Below, one piece after another: positions 1-5,431 of a DNA stretch of 5,431 bases. Position 1 is the first letter of the stretch. Each line of letters starts with the position of its first letter. The notes below the pieces were generated by a model that made no database searches, was not told where the DNA came from, and worked only from the letters and a program-made list of their open reading frames with translations. Origin of the DNA: Pseudomonadota bacterium (lineage in GTDB: Bacteria > Pseudomonadota > Alphaproteobacteria > Rhodobacterales > Rhodobacteraceae); contig JAQCLA010000180.1 of NCBI GenBank assembly GCA_027592105.1, forward strand, positions 1-5,431. Direction: 5' to 3'. The position numbers were made by a program, and so were the translations under genes.

Positions 1-24
1 CGGTGACAGGGTCGGCGCGCATCA

Positions 25-30
25 GGGAGG
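25..30 (+). promoter_or_regulatory. Ribosome binding site of the aldehyde dehydrogenase gene
   Basis: GGGAGG lies 7 nt before the ATG at 38. It decides the start: the reading frame stays open to the left edge of the window, but no comparable site or start codon is visible further upstream. Confidence 0.8.
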
Positions 31-37
31 ATCAGCC

Positions 38-1471
38 ATGGACCATAGCCGCCATTTCTATATCGACGGACGTTGGGTCGCCCCGGTAACCCCGCGCGAT
101 CTTGATGTGATCGACCCCTCGACCGAAGAGGTCTGCGCCACGATTTCCATCGGCGATCAGGCCGATACCGATGCCGCCGTCGCCGCCGCGCGCCGCGCCT
201 TCGACGGATGGGCCGCGACCCCCGTGGCCGAGCGGATCGACGCGTTGGAGCGTATTCTCGCGGCCTATCTCAAACGGTCCGAAGACATGGCGCAAGCCAT
301 CACCGCCGAGATGGGCGCGCCGCTGGATTGGTCGCGCCAGCAGCAGGTGACATCGGGCGATTGGCATTTCGAGGCCTTCCTTGCCGCCGCGCGCGCGATG
401 GATTGGGAACGCCCCCTTGGCCCCCATGCGCCGGGTGAGCGGATTTTCCATGAAGCCATCGGTGTGGTGGCCCTGATCACGCCGTGGAACTGGCCGATGA
501 ACCAGATCGCGCTCAAGGTGGCACCGGCACTTTTGGCAGGCTGCACAATGGTGCTGAAACCCTCGGAAATCTCGCCGCTATCGGGCTTGGTCTTTGCCGA
601 GATCGTCGATGCCGCGGGCCTGCCGCCGGGCGTGTTCAACCTTGTCAACGGCGATGGGCCGGGTGTGGGTAGCCAGCTTTCGGTGCATACGGATGTCGAC
701 ATGGTCAGCTTTACCGGATCGACGCGGGCCGGGCGGCTGATTTCCAAGGCGGCGGCCGATACGATCAAGCGCGTCAGCCTAGAGCTCGGCGGTAAGGGCG
801 CGAATATCATCTTCTCCGATGCTGATGAAAAGGCCGTCAAGCGCGGCGTGGCGCGGTGTTTCGGCAATTCCGGCCAATCCTGCAACGCGCCCACGCGCAT
901 GCTGGTGCAGCGCGACCGCTACGCCGCCGCCGTCGCGATCGCCGCAAAAGCGGCTGAGGAAACGCCGGTCATCAACGCCCATCAAGAGGGGCGCGGGATC
1001 GGCCCTGTCGTGTCCGCGATGCAATTCGACAAGATCCAAGCCCTGATCCAGACCGGCATCGACGAAGGCGCGCGGCTGGTCGCAGGCGGCACCGGGCGGC
1101 CCGGGCATCTGAACCGCGGCTATTTCGTGCGCCCCACGGTTTTTGCCGATGTGACCCCCGACATGACCATCTACCGCGAGGAAATTTTTGGCCCCGTCCT
1201 GTCGATCACCCCCTTCGACACCGAGGAAGAGGCCATCGCGATGGCCAATGATACGGAATACGGGCTGACCAATTACATTCAGACCACCGACAAAGACCGC
1301 CTTCATCGTGTTGCGCGGCGGCTCCGCTCAGGGATGGTGGAATGCAACGGCAAGGGTTTCGGCAAGGGTTCGCCCTTTGGCGGCATGAAACAATCAGGCA
1401 GCGGCCGTGAGGGCGGCGTTTGGGGCATTCATGAATTCCTCGAGGTGAAAACCGTCAGCGATTGGGAATAA
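38..1471 (+). CDS. NAD(P)-dependent aldehyde dehydrogenase, ALDH superfamily
   Basis: This is a complete 477-residue cytoplasmic aldehyde dehydrogenase, which oxidises an aldehyde to the carboxylate with NAD(P)+. Length and motifs are canonical. The oxyanion Asn is N151 in TPWNWP (148-153), and the cofactor-binding Lys is K174 in LKPSE. FTGST at 225-229 is the Rossmann turn. The general base is E249 in LELGGKGA, the nucleophile is C282 in GQSCNAPTR, and EEIFGPV (381-387) supplies the cofactor ribose contact E382. The tail PFGGMKQSGSGREGG (446-460) is followed by the EFLEVK segment. The CNAPTR sequence after the nucleophile and the KQSGSGRE tail resemble, from memory, the subgroup that includes Rhodococcus CddD (6-oxolauric acid dehydrogenase) and related bacterial ALDHs. 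The true substrate cannot be read from the sequence. The start has a good Shine-Dalgarno. No neighbouring pathway gene indicates a metabolic role, and the next gene begins 91 bp downstream without a clear terminator between them. Family assignment is very secure; subgroup is tentative. Confidence 0.97.
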   Translation: MDHSRHFYIDGRWVAPVTPRDLDVIDPSTEEVCATISIGDQADTDAAVAAARRAFDGWAATPVAERIDALERILAAYLKRSEDMAQAITAEMGAPLDWSRQQQVTSGDWHFEAFLAAARAMDWERPLGPHAPGERIFHEAIGVVALITPWNWPMNQIALKVAPALLAGCTMVLKPSEISPLSGLVFAEIVDAAGLPPGVFNLVNGDGPGVGSQLSVHTDVDMVSFTGSTRAGRLISKAAADTIKRVSLELGGKGANIIFSDADEKAVKRGVARCFGNSGQSCNAPTRMLVQRDRYAAAVAIAAKAAEETPVINAHQEGRGIGPVVSAMQFDKIQALIQTGIDEGARLVAGGTGRPGHLNRGYFVRPTVFADVTPDMTIYREEIFGPVLSITPFDTEEEAIAMANDTEYGLTNYIQTTDKDRLHRVARRLRSGMVECNGKGFGKGSPFGGMKQSGSGREGGVWGIHEFLEVKTVSDWE

Positions 1472-1562
1472 TCACTGTTTTCTCGTCGCTTGCCGTAAGG
1501 TTCTGCCGCGCTGCGGAAATTTGTCGTGGTCCTGTCACCTCTGCCGCCTATCTTTGGCACAG

Positions 1563-2375
1563 ATGACGGAAAACACAGAAATAACAGGCCCGATCGTTTT
1601 GATCTTGGGCAGCGGCCCGGCTGCTGTGGCAGTGCGCGGCTGGGACAGGTCTGTCTTTGACCAGATCGTGGCGATCAACAATGCATGGCGCCTGCGCCCT
1701 GATTGGGATGTGTCGATCCACCCCGAGGATTTTCCGCCAGAGCATCGCCCACCTGCCTTGGCCTCCGATCAATCGCGGATCGTGGCCGATGATTATGTGC
1801 CGATCCAAAATGCCTATGGCGGCTTTATCTATGCGGGCGGCACGATGGCCTTTACCGCCGGCTATTGGGCGCTTGGCGCGCTCAAGCCGCGCGTGATGGC
1901 GTTTTTCGGTTGTGACATGGTCTATGCCGCGACGGGCAAGACGCATTTCTACGGCACTGGCACGGCCGACCCCTTGCGCGCCGATATCACGCTCCAAAGC
2001 CTCGAGGCCAAGGCCGCGCGACTACAGCTTTTGGCAGCGGAACAGGGATGCGCCTGTGTGAACCTATCGATGCAGGACAGCCGCTTGGTCTTTCCGCAGG
2101 CCGGTTTGGATGACCTTGCCAATGCCGCGCCATTGCTGACCGATGCATCCGCCGTTGGGATCGCCAAGGCGCGCGAGGCGGAATTGGATTACGTCGTCCC
2201 CTCGGGCCGCTATTGGCAAGAGGCGGATCGGTTCGACGCCACGGCCTTGGCCGATCTCGATGCGCTATGGCTTGCCGCGCATGCGGCGACGCTTAGAACG
2301 GCACAGGCGCACGAAACACCATCCCCAACCCGCCGTCCGGGTGCCGTAGCTTCAGGCTTTCGGCGTGGAGCATGA
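1563..2375 (+). CDS. Uncharacterised protein with a Rossmann-like N-terminus, possibly glycosyltransferase-related
   Basis: A 270-residue soluble protein that I do not recognise with confidence. It has no signal peptide or membrane helix. After a short polar N-terminus comes VLILGSGPA (12-20), a beta strand plus glycine-rich loop, then VAINNAW (36-42). Next are HPEDFP (53-58), GGTMAFTAGYWALG (92-105), FFGCDMVY (114-121), KTHFYGTGTADPLR (126-139) and SRLVFP (173-178). A GSGP loop, an INNAW-like strand end and a G-C/F-D-M motif recall MptE-like/DUF115 proteins and family-42-type sialyltransferases. That points to a nucleotide or nucleotide-sugar ligand, but this is inference only. ATG at 1563 is preferred because the protein then starts just before the conserved strand; a TTG at 1521 would add 14 residues. 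Neither start has a clear Shine-Dalgarno. The last 27 codons run antisense over the 3' end of rluA, and that tail (from about residue 244, rich in Arg, Pro, Thr and Ala) looks unconserved. The coding call is good; the function is unknown. Confidence 0.85.
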   Translation: MTENTEITGPIVLILGSGPAAVAVRGWDRSVFDQIVAINNAWRLRPDWDVSIHPEDFPPEHRPPALASDQSRIVADDYVPIQNAYGGFIYAGGTMAFTAGYWALGALKPRVMAFFGCDMVYAATGKTHFYGTGTADPLRADITLQSLEAKAARLQLLAAEQGCACVNLSMQDSRLVFPQAGLDDLANAAPLLTDASAVGIAKAREAELDYVVPSGRYWQEADRFDATALADLDALWLAAHAATLRTAQAHETPSPTRRPGAVASGFRRGA

Positions 2376-2961
2376 GGCGCGGGTAATCTCGCGCTTTCCC
2401 TATGGCGTAAAACGGATCGCCAAGGATCGGATGGCCGAGTTCCAGCATATGCACACGAAGCTGATGGGACCGGCCCGTCTTGGGGTATAGCCGCATTCGG
2501 GTGGTGCCATCTTCGATCCGCATGCGCCGCCACGATGTTTGGGAGGGTTTGCCGATCTCCCAGTTCACATGCTGGCGCGGGCGGTTCGGCCAATCGACGC
2601 AAAGCGGTAGGTCGATCTCGCCCGTTTCCGCGGCCACCTCGCCCCAGACGCGGGCGACATAGGTCTTTTTCATCTGGCGCTTTTCGAATTGCTGCCCCAG
2701 ATGGCGTTGCGCATGTGGGGTGAGGGCAAAGATCATCACTCCCGATGTGTCCATATCCAACCGATGCACCAGCAAGACCTGCGGAAAGGCCGCCTTGATC
2801 CGTGCGATCAGGCAATCGGCCAAATGCGCCGCCTTGCCCGGCACCGACAAAAGCCCGGCGGGCTTGTTGACCACGATGATCTCTGCATCGACATGGATGA
2901 TGTCGAGCGGTGTATCAGGCGGTGCGTAGTCGAAGGCCGGGTTGGGGTTGGCGTCGGTCAA
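2293..2961 (-). CDS. rluA: RNA pseudouridine synthase RluA (dual 23S rRNA/tRNA type)
   Basis: This 222-residue enzyme isomerises uridine to pseudouridine in RNA. E. coli RluA (219 residues) modifies U746 of 23S rRNA and U32 of several tRNAs. The resemblance to RluA itself, rather than RluC or RluD, is strong. Like RluA it has no N-terminal S4 domain, and it has VVNKPAGLLSVPG (30-42), HRLDMDTSGV (66-75) with catalytic Asp D69, KKTYVARVWG, DWPNRPRQ, TGRSHQLRVHML, LGHPILGD and a C-terminal FRAPVPF. The start is inferred to be TTG at 2961-2959. This TTG shares two bases with the TGA stop of the upstream DUF1244 gene (TTGA), which suggests translational coupling; no strong Shine-Dalgarno is present. 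The nearest in-frame ATG, at 3033, would add 24 residues overlapping the DUF1244 frame and is less likely. The stop lies 83 bp inside the convergent plus-strand gene. The target nucleotides are assumed from the E. coli orthologue. Confidence 0.95.
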   Translation of the reverse strand: MTDANPNPAFDYAPPDTPLDIIHVDAEIIVVNKPAGLLSVPGKAAHLADCLIARIKAAFPQVLLVHRLDMDTSGVMIFALTPHAQRHLGQQFEKRQMKKTYVARVWGEVAAETGEIDLPLCVDWPNRPRQHVNWEIGKPSQTSWRRMRIEDGTTRMRLYPKTGRSHQLRVHMLELGHPILGDPFYAIGKARDYPRLMLHAESLKLRHPDGGLGMVFRAPVPF

Positions 2962-3254
2962 TGGTCGGGTTTCGATTGTTCGAAAGCGGCCTGTTGCGCG
3001 GCGTTCGCCTCGGTCTGGTGCAGGGCTTTCCAATCATCATAGGGCATGCCGTAGACGATTTCGCGCGCGGCCTCTTTGTCGATGGCCATGCCGCGTTCTG
3101 CCCCGGCTTCTTGATACCACCGGCTCAGGCAGTTGCGGCAAAAGCCTGTCAGGTTCATCATATCGATATTCTGCACATCCACGCGCGCATTCAAATGCGC
3201 AAGCAGGCGGCGAAAGGCGGCGGCTTCGAGTTCGGTGCGGGTGGCGTCGTCCAT
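2958..3254 (-). CDS. DUF1244 family small CxxC protein
   Basis: A 98-residue soluble protein that matches the DUF1244 family as I know it: about 100 residues, mostly helical, function unknown. Visible marks are an amphipathic N-terminal helix (AAAFRRLLAHLNAR, 11-24) and NIDMMNLTGFCRNCLSRWY (29-47). The latter holds the Cys pair C39 and C42 in a CxxC arrangement. The conserved GMPYDDWKALHQTEA (69-83) follows. The CxxC could bind metal or act in redox chemistry, but two cysteines alone do not make a zinc site without a partner or dimerisation. The start at 3254 is chosen because a strong AGGGGGAG precedes it by 5 nt. The frame is open 18 codons further upstream, where it would overlap the preceding hydrolase gene. 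It sits 22 bp after the hydrolase stop, and its TGA overlaps the rluA TTG, so the three genes look like one transcription unit. Confidence 0.92.
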   Translation of the reverse strand: MDDATRTELEAAAFRRLLAHLNARVDVQNIDMMNLTGFCRNCLSRWYQEAGAERGMAIDKEAAREIVYGMPYDDWKALHQTEANAAQQAAFEQSKPDH

Positions 3255-3259
3255 GGTGT

Positions 3260-3267
3260 CTCCCCCT
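3260..3267 (-). promoter_or_regulatory. Ribosome binding site of the DUF1244 gene
   Basis: Read on the minus strand the sequence is AGGGGGAG, followed by ACACC and then the ATG at 3254. It fixes the start of the 98-residue form and lies in the 22-bp gap after the hydrolase stop codon. Confidence 0.75.
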
Positions 3268-3276
3268 ATGATTTTA

Positions 3277-4014
3277 TCAGACCTCGGCATTCTTGAGCGC
3301 CGCGTCAAGCATCGGTGCCAAACGCCGCCCCCAATTTTGCTGCTGTTCGGGTGCCGCGATCAGGTCGTTGCGCAATTCGATCAATACATGCGGCAGGCCG
3401 GGCTGCACGCCGTGGCGGTCGAGCGCATCACCGGGAAGATGCCCGCTGTAGGGCTCATTATCGCCGACACAGATATCATCCTCCGCCCGAAGCTGGGCCA
3501 AAAGTGGCAAGGCCAAGCGCGTATCGCCCGCATAAAGCACCCCCACATGCCAAGGGCGGGGCGCGCGCCCCTTGAGTTGCGGGGTAAAGGAATGGATCGC
3601 CAAGATCACCGGGTCCGCGCGGCGGGCAAGAAGTCCCGCCAATGCATCGTGGTAGGGGCGGTGAAACAGGGCGAGCCGCCGTTCGACCTCGGCGGCGTCT
3701 GCATGGCGATTGGCGGGGATGATCGATCCGTCATAGATCTTCATGCACAGCGTTGGGTCATCCTCGCCCCGGTTCGGGTCGATTACCAGACGTGAGAAAT
3801 CGGACAAGATCACCGGGCTGTCGAGTGCCGCCCCCAAAGCGCGTGCAAGACCGGCCGCGCCGATATCATAGGCGATGTGGCGTGCCATATCTTCGGGCGG
3901 CAGGCCCAGATCGCCCCCGGCCACTGTTTCAGGCACGCGGTTCGAGGCGTGATCGCATGTCACCACCCAGCGCCCCGGGCGATCCTCACCCTCGATCTGA
4001 TAGGCTGGCGTCAT
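3277..4014 (-). CDS. N-formylglutamate amidohydrolase family protein
   Basis: A 245-residue cytoplasmic hydrolase of the N-formylglutamate amidohydrolase family (FGase, Pfam PF05013 from memory). Characterised members split N-formyl-L-glutamate into formate and glutamate, the last step of one histidine degradation route (HutG). Family landmarks in order are VTCDHASNRVPE (18-29), HIAYDIGA (46-53), SRLVIDPNR (74-82), FHRPYHDAL (117-125), AIHSFTP (139-145), a GVLY strand, DNEPYSG (185-191) and LIELRNDLI (211-219). The His, Asp, Glu and Arg residues in these motifs resemble a zinc-dependent amidohydrolase site; I infer that they form the active site. The start is well bounded: an in-frame TAG sits eight codons upstream (complement of 4039-4041) with no start codon between. 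The Shine-Dalgarno is weak. No hut genes are nearby, so the physiological substrate may not be formylglutamate, and I give no hutG symbol. It is the first gene of the unit with DUF1244 and rluA, and is divergent from pyruvate kinase. Confidence 0.92.
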   Translation of the reverse strand: MTPAYQIEGEDRPGRWVVTCDHASNRVPETVAGGDLGLPPEDMARHIAYDIGAAGLARALGAALDSPVILSDFSRLVIDPNRGEDDPTLCMKIYDGSIIPANRHADAAEVERRLALFHRPYHDALAGLLARRADPVILAIHSFTPQLKGRAPRPWHVGVLYAGDTRLALPLLAQLRAEDDICVGDNEPYSGHLPGDALDRHGVQPGLPHVLIELRNDLIAAPEQQQNWGRRLAPMLDAALKNAEV

Positions 4015-4097
4015 GTCTTTGTTGCACCCGTGATGTTGCTAGGGGCCGGAAATAGGACTTTCGTGCAGGCTTGGCCAGTGGTGGTGCCGCATGTCTG

Positions 4098-4126
4098 TTG
4101 TCGGCGTGCCGGAATTGCGCCATAGA
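4098..4126 (+). promoter_or_regulatory. Possible sigma-70-type promoter of pyk
   Basis: TTGTCG at 4098-4103 matches 4 of 6 bases of the -35 consensus. It is followed after 17 bp by CATAGA at 4121-4126, which matches only 3 of 6 of the -10 consensus. Spacing is ideal but the -10 element is poor. If used, transcription would begin near 4133 and the palindrome at 4143-4156 would lie just downstream of it, a position suited to repression. This is a weak call. Confidence 0.25.
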
Positions 4127-4142
4127 GCAATAAAGACGCGCA

Positions 4143-4156
4143 TGTTTGCGCTAACA
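4143..4156 (+). promoter_or_regulatory. LacI-family-type operator upstream of pyk
   Basis: TGTTTGCGCTAACA is an inverted repeat with a central CG step and only one mismatched base pair (T at 4147 against T at 4152). It is one base from the perfect palindrome TGTTAGCGCTAACA, the style of site bound by LacI-family regulators. In alphaproteobacteria the LacI-family regulators CceR (Rhodobacter) and PckR (Sinorhizobium) control central carbon genes, so pyk is a logical target. The site ends 60 bp before the pyk start codon. The regulator itself is not in the window, so its identity is inferred. Confidence 0.6.
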
Positions 4157-4202
4157 AGTGGGCCAAGCCATCCAGCGGTTGGCTGACCGAAATAGCGGAT
4201 GA

Positions 4203-4208
4203 AGAGGA
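4203..4208 (+). promoter_or_regulatory. Ribosome binding site of pyk
   Basis: AGAGGA (within GAAGAGGA) lies 8 nt before the ATG at 4217. It decides between two in-frame ATGs, at 4199 and 4217. The first would put this element inside the coding region and has no site of its own. Confidence 0.75.
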
Positions 4209-4216
4209 ACCGACCG

Positions 4217-5431
4217 ATGAAACGCGACCGTAACGTCAAGATCGTGGCGACACTTGGCCCGGCATCGGATGGCGAGCATATGATCCGTAAGCTATACGAC
4301 GCGGGCGCGGATGTGTTTCGCCTCAACATGTCCCATGGCGGCCATGCCGAGATTGCCGCGCGCCACGCCGCCATCCGCAAGGTGGAAAAGGCCGTGGGTC
4401 GCCCCATCGCCATTCTGGCCGATCTTCAAGGCCCGAAACTCCGCTGTGGTGTCTTTGCCGATGACGAGGGCCATGTGCTGAAAAACGGCGCCTCTTTCCG
4501 CTTCGATCTCGACAAGGCGCCGGGTAGCGAGAGCCGGGTGAACCTGCCTCATCCCGAGATTTTTGCCGCCCTCGAGCCGGGCGCGCGGCTTTTGGTCAAT
4601 GATGGCAAGGTGCGGCTGCGTGTTGATGCCTGTGGTGCCGATTTCGCCGATTGCACAGTGATCGCGGGTGGCCCGGTGTCGAACCGCAAGGGCGTGAACG
4701 TGCCCGATGTCGTGCTGCCCTTGGCGGCGCTGAGTGAAAAAGATCGCGCCGATCTGGAATTCGTCTGTGCGCTTGGGGTGGATTGGCTTGCGCTGTCCTT
4801 TGTGCAGCGCGCCGCGGATGTGCATGAAGCCCGCGAACTGGCCGCAGGCCGCGCGGCGATCATGTCCAAGATCGAGAAACCGGCCGCAGTCGCGGCCTTT
4901 GACGAGATCTTGGCTGTGTCCGACGGGATCATGGTCGCGCGTGGTGATCTGGGCGTGGAATTGCCGGTGCAAAACGTGCCGCCGATCCAGAAGCGGTTGG
5001 TGCGCAAATGCCGCGCGGCCGCAAAGCCTGTGATCGTGGCGACCCAGATGCTTGAAAGCATGATCGAAAGCCCGATGCCCACACGCGCCGAGGTGTCGGA
5101 TGTCGCCACCGCCCTTTACGAGGGGGCGGACGCCGTGATGCTGAGCGCGGAATCGGCCGCCGGTTCCTATCCGATCGAGGCGGTTCAGACGATGAACAAC
5201 GTCGCGCTCGAGGTCGAGAACGACGCAAATTACACCTCCATCATGGCAGCCTCGCGCAATGTCGCGCGTGTCAGCACGGCGGACGCCATCGTACTGGCCG
5301 CGCGCGAAATCGCCGAGACCGTGGATATCAAGGCGATCTGCTGTTTCACGCAATCGGGCAATACCGCCGCCTTGGTGGCGCGCGAACGCCCGCAGGTGCC
5401 GATCCTTGCGCTGACGCCCTTGGTCGATGTG
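4217..5431 (+). CDS. pyk: Pyruvate kinase, 3' end cut by the window edge
   Basis: Converts phosphoenolpyruvate and ADP to pyruvate and ATP in the cytoplasm, the last step of glycolysis and the Entner-Doudoroff pathway. The visible 405 codons have no stop; the family is usually about 470-480 residues, so roughly 75 are missing from the C-terminal domain. The N-terminus KIVATLGPAS (8-17) leads into FRLNMSHG (34-41), which holds the substrate and potassium-site residues R35, N37 and S39. ADLQGPKLR follows at 68-76. The B-domain cap spans about residues 77-165. The active site has MSKIEKP with K218 and metal ligand E220, then VARGDLGVELP (240-250) with metal ligand D244, then ATQMLESMI (275-283) and TRAEVSDVATAL (289-300). 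DAVMLSAESAAGSYP (305-319) closes the barrel. The C-terminal domain starts near residue 355 and includes CFTQSGNTA (376-384). K74 after GP marks the Lys class, predicted not to need potassium. An operator and Shine-Dalgarno precede the gene. Confidence 0.97.
   Translation, partial: MKRDRNVKIVATLGPASDGEHMIRKLYDAGADVFRLNMSHGGHAEIAARHAAIRKVEKAVGRPIAILADLQGPKLRCGVFADDEGHVLKNGASFRFDLDKAPGSESRVNLPHPEIFAALEPGARLLVNDGKVRLRVDACGADFADCTVIAGGPVSNRKGVNVPDVVLPLAALSEKDRADLEFVCALGVDWLALSFVQRAADVHEARELAAGRAAIMSKIEKPAAVAAFDEILAVSDGIMVARGDLGVELPVQNVPPIQKRLVRKCRAAAKPVIVATQMLESMIESPMPTRAEVSDVATALYEGADAVMLSAESAAGSYPIEAVQTMNNVALEVENDANYTSIMAASRNVARVSTADAIVLAAREIAETVDIKAICCFTQSGNTAALVARERPQVPILALTPLVDV

Larger units (their letters stand above)
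4015..4216. promoter_or_regulatory. Divergent intergenic region between the hydrolase unit and pyk
   Basis: This 202-bp stretch separates two start codons pointing away from each other, so it should hold promoters for both. It contains the LacI-type near-palindrome at 4143-4156 and the pyk ribosome binding site at 4203-4208. No small gene or strong terminator is evident. I could not identify a convincing minus-strand promoter. Around 4162-4184 two short mutually exclusive 5-bp stems are possible in the pyk leader, too weak to call. Confidence 0.6.

Noticed and set aside
3..89. Open frame from the left edge that could be the end of an upstream gene overlapping the aldehyde dehydrogenase start
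   Set aside because: Fewer than 30 codons are visible and no motif can be recognised; another frame has a TGA at 4-6, so no upstream gene end can be assigned.
265..900. 211-codon minus-strand frame inside the aldehyde dehydrogenase gene
   Set aside because: It is antisense to a fully conserved enzyme gene and its translation shows no family features.
1506..1516. Short hairpin CCGC-GCT-GCGG after the aldehyde dehydrogenase gene, followed by AAATTT
   Set aside because: A 4-bp stem with a 3-nt loop and no run of T is too weak to be called a terminator.
2962..3033. Upstream extension of rluA to the ATG at 3033
   Set aside because: It would overlap the conserved C-terminal half of the DUF1244 gene and add 24 residues not found in E. 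coli RluA; the TTG at 2961 fits better.
3133..3795. 220-codon plus-strand frame across the DUF1244 and hydrolase genes
   Set aside because: Both minus-strand products carry clear family motifs, so this frame is a shadow.
4199..4216. In-frame ATG six codons upstream of the chosen pyk start
   Set aside because: The Shine-Dalgarno GAAGAGGA lies after this ATG and is correctly spaced for the ATG at 4217; nothing suitable precedes 4199.
4292..5353. Long open frame on the minus strand (353 codons) opposite pyruvate kinase
   Set aside because: It is fully antisense to a clear pyk gene, rich in His, Arg and Gly as expected for a high-GC shadow frame, and has no recognisable motif.

Overview
The window comes from a GC-rich alphaproteobacterium, most probably a member of the Rhodobacteraceae/Roseobacter group. 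The evidence is the codon use, the similarity style of every recognisable protein, and the neighbourhood of an N-formylglutamate amidohydrolase, a DUF1244 protein and pyruvate kinase, which from memory is common in that group. The taxonomic call is an inference; there is no rRNA or other marker gene here. The region looks like ordinary chromosome. I see no insertion sequence, phage gene, tRNA, rRNA, CRISPR array or long repeat.

Layout: (1) 38-1471, plus strand, a complete NAD(P)-dependent aldehyde dehydrogenase with all catalytic residues. (2) 1563-2375, plus strand, an uncharacterised protein with a glycine-rich Rossmann-like N-terminus and a set of striking short motifs. (3) 4014 down to 2293, minus strand, a compact three-gene unit: N-formylglutamate amidohydrolase, a DUF1244 CxxC protein, and the RNA pseudouridine synthase RluA. 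The last two are joined by a TTGA stop/start overlap. (4) 4015-4216, a 202-bp divergent intergenic region carrying a LacI-type near-palindrome. (5) 4217 to the right edge, plus strand, the first 405 codons of pyruvate kinase, cut by the window end.

The genes do not form a single pathway. Pyruvate kinase is the last step of glycolysis and the Entner-Doudoroff pathway, and the operator in front of it suggests control by a LacI-family central-carbon regulator (CceR/PckR type). The minus-strand unit mixes a hydrolase, a small protein of unknown role and an RNA modification enzyme. The uncharacterised plus-strand gene runs 83 bp into the 3' end of rluA in tail-to-tail orientation. The most interesting items are the operator, the convergent overlap, the non-ATG coupled start of rluA and the unassigned gene at 1563-2375. 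I did not find convincing evidence of a wholly new multi-gene system.
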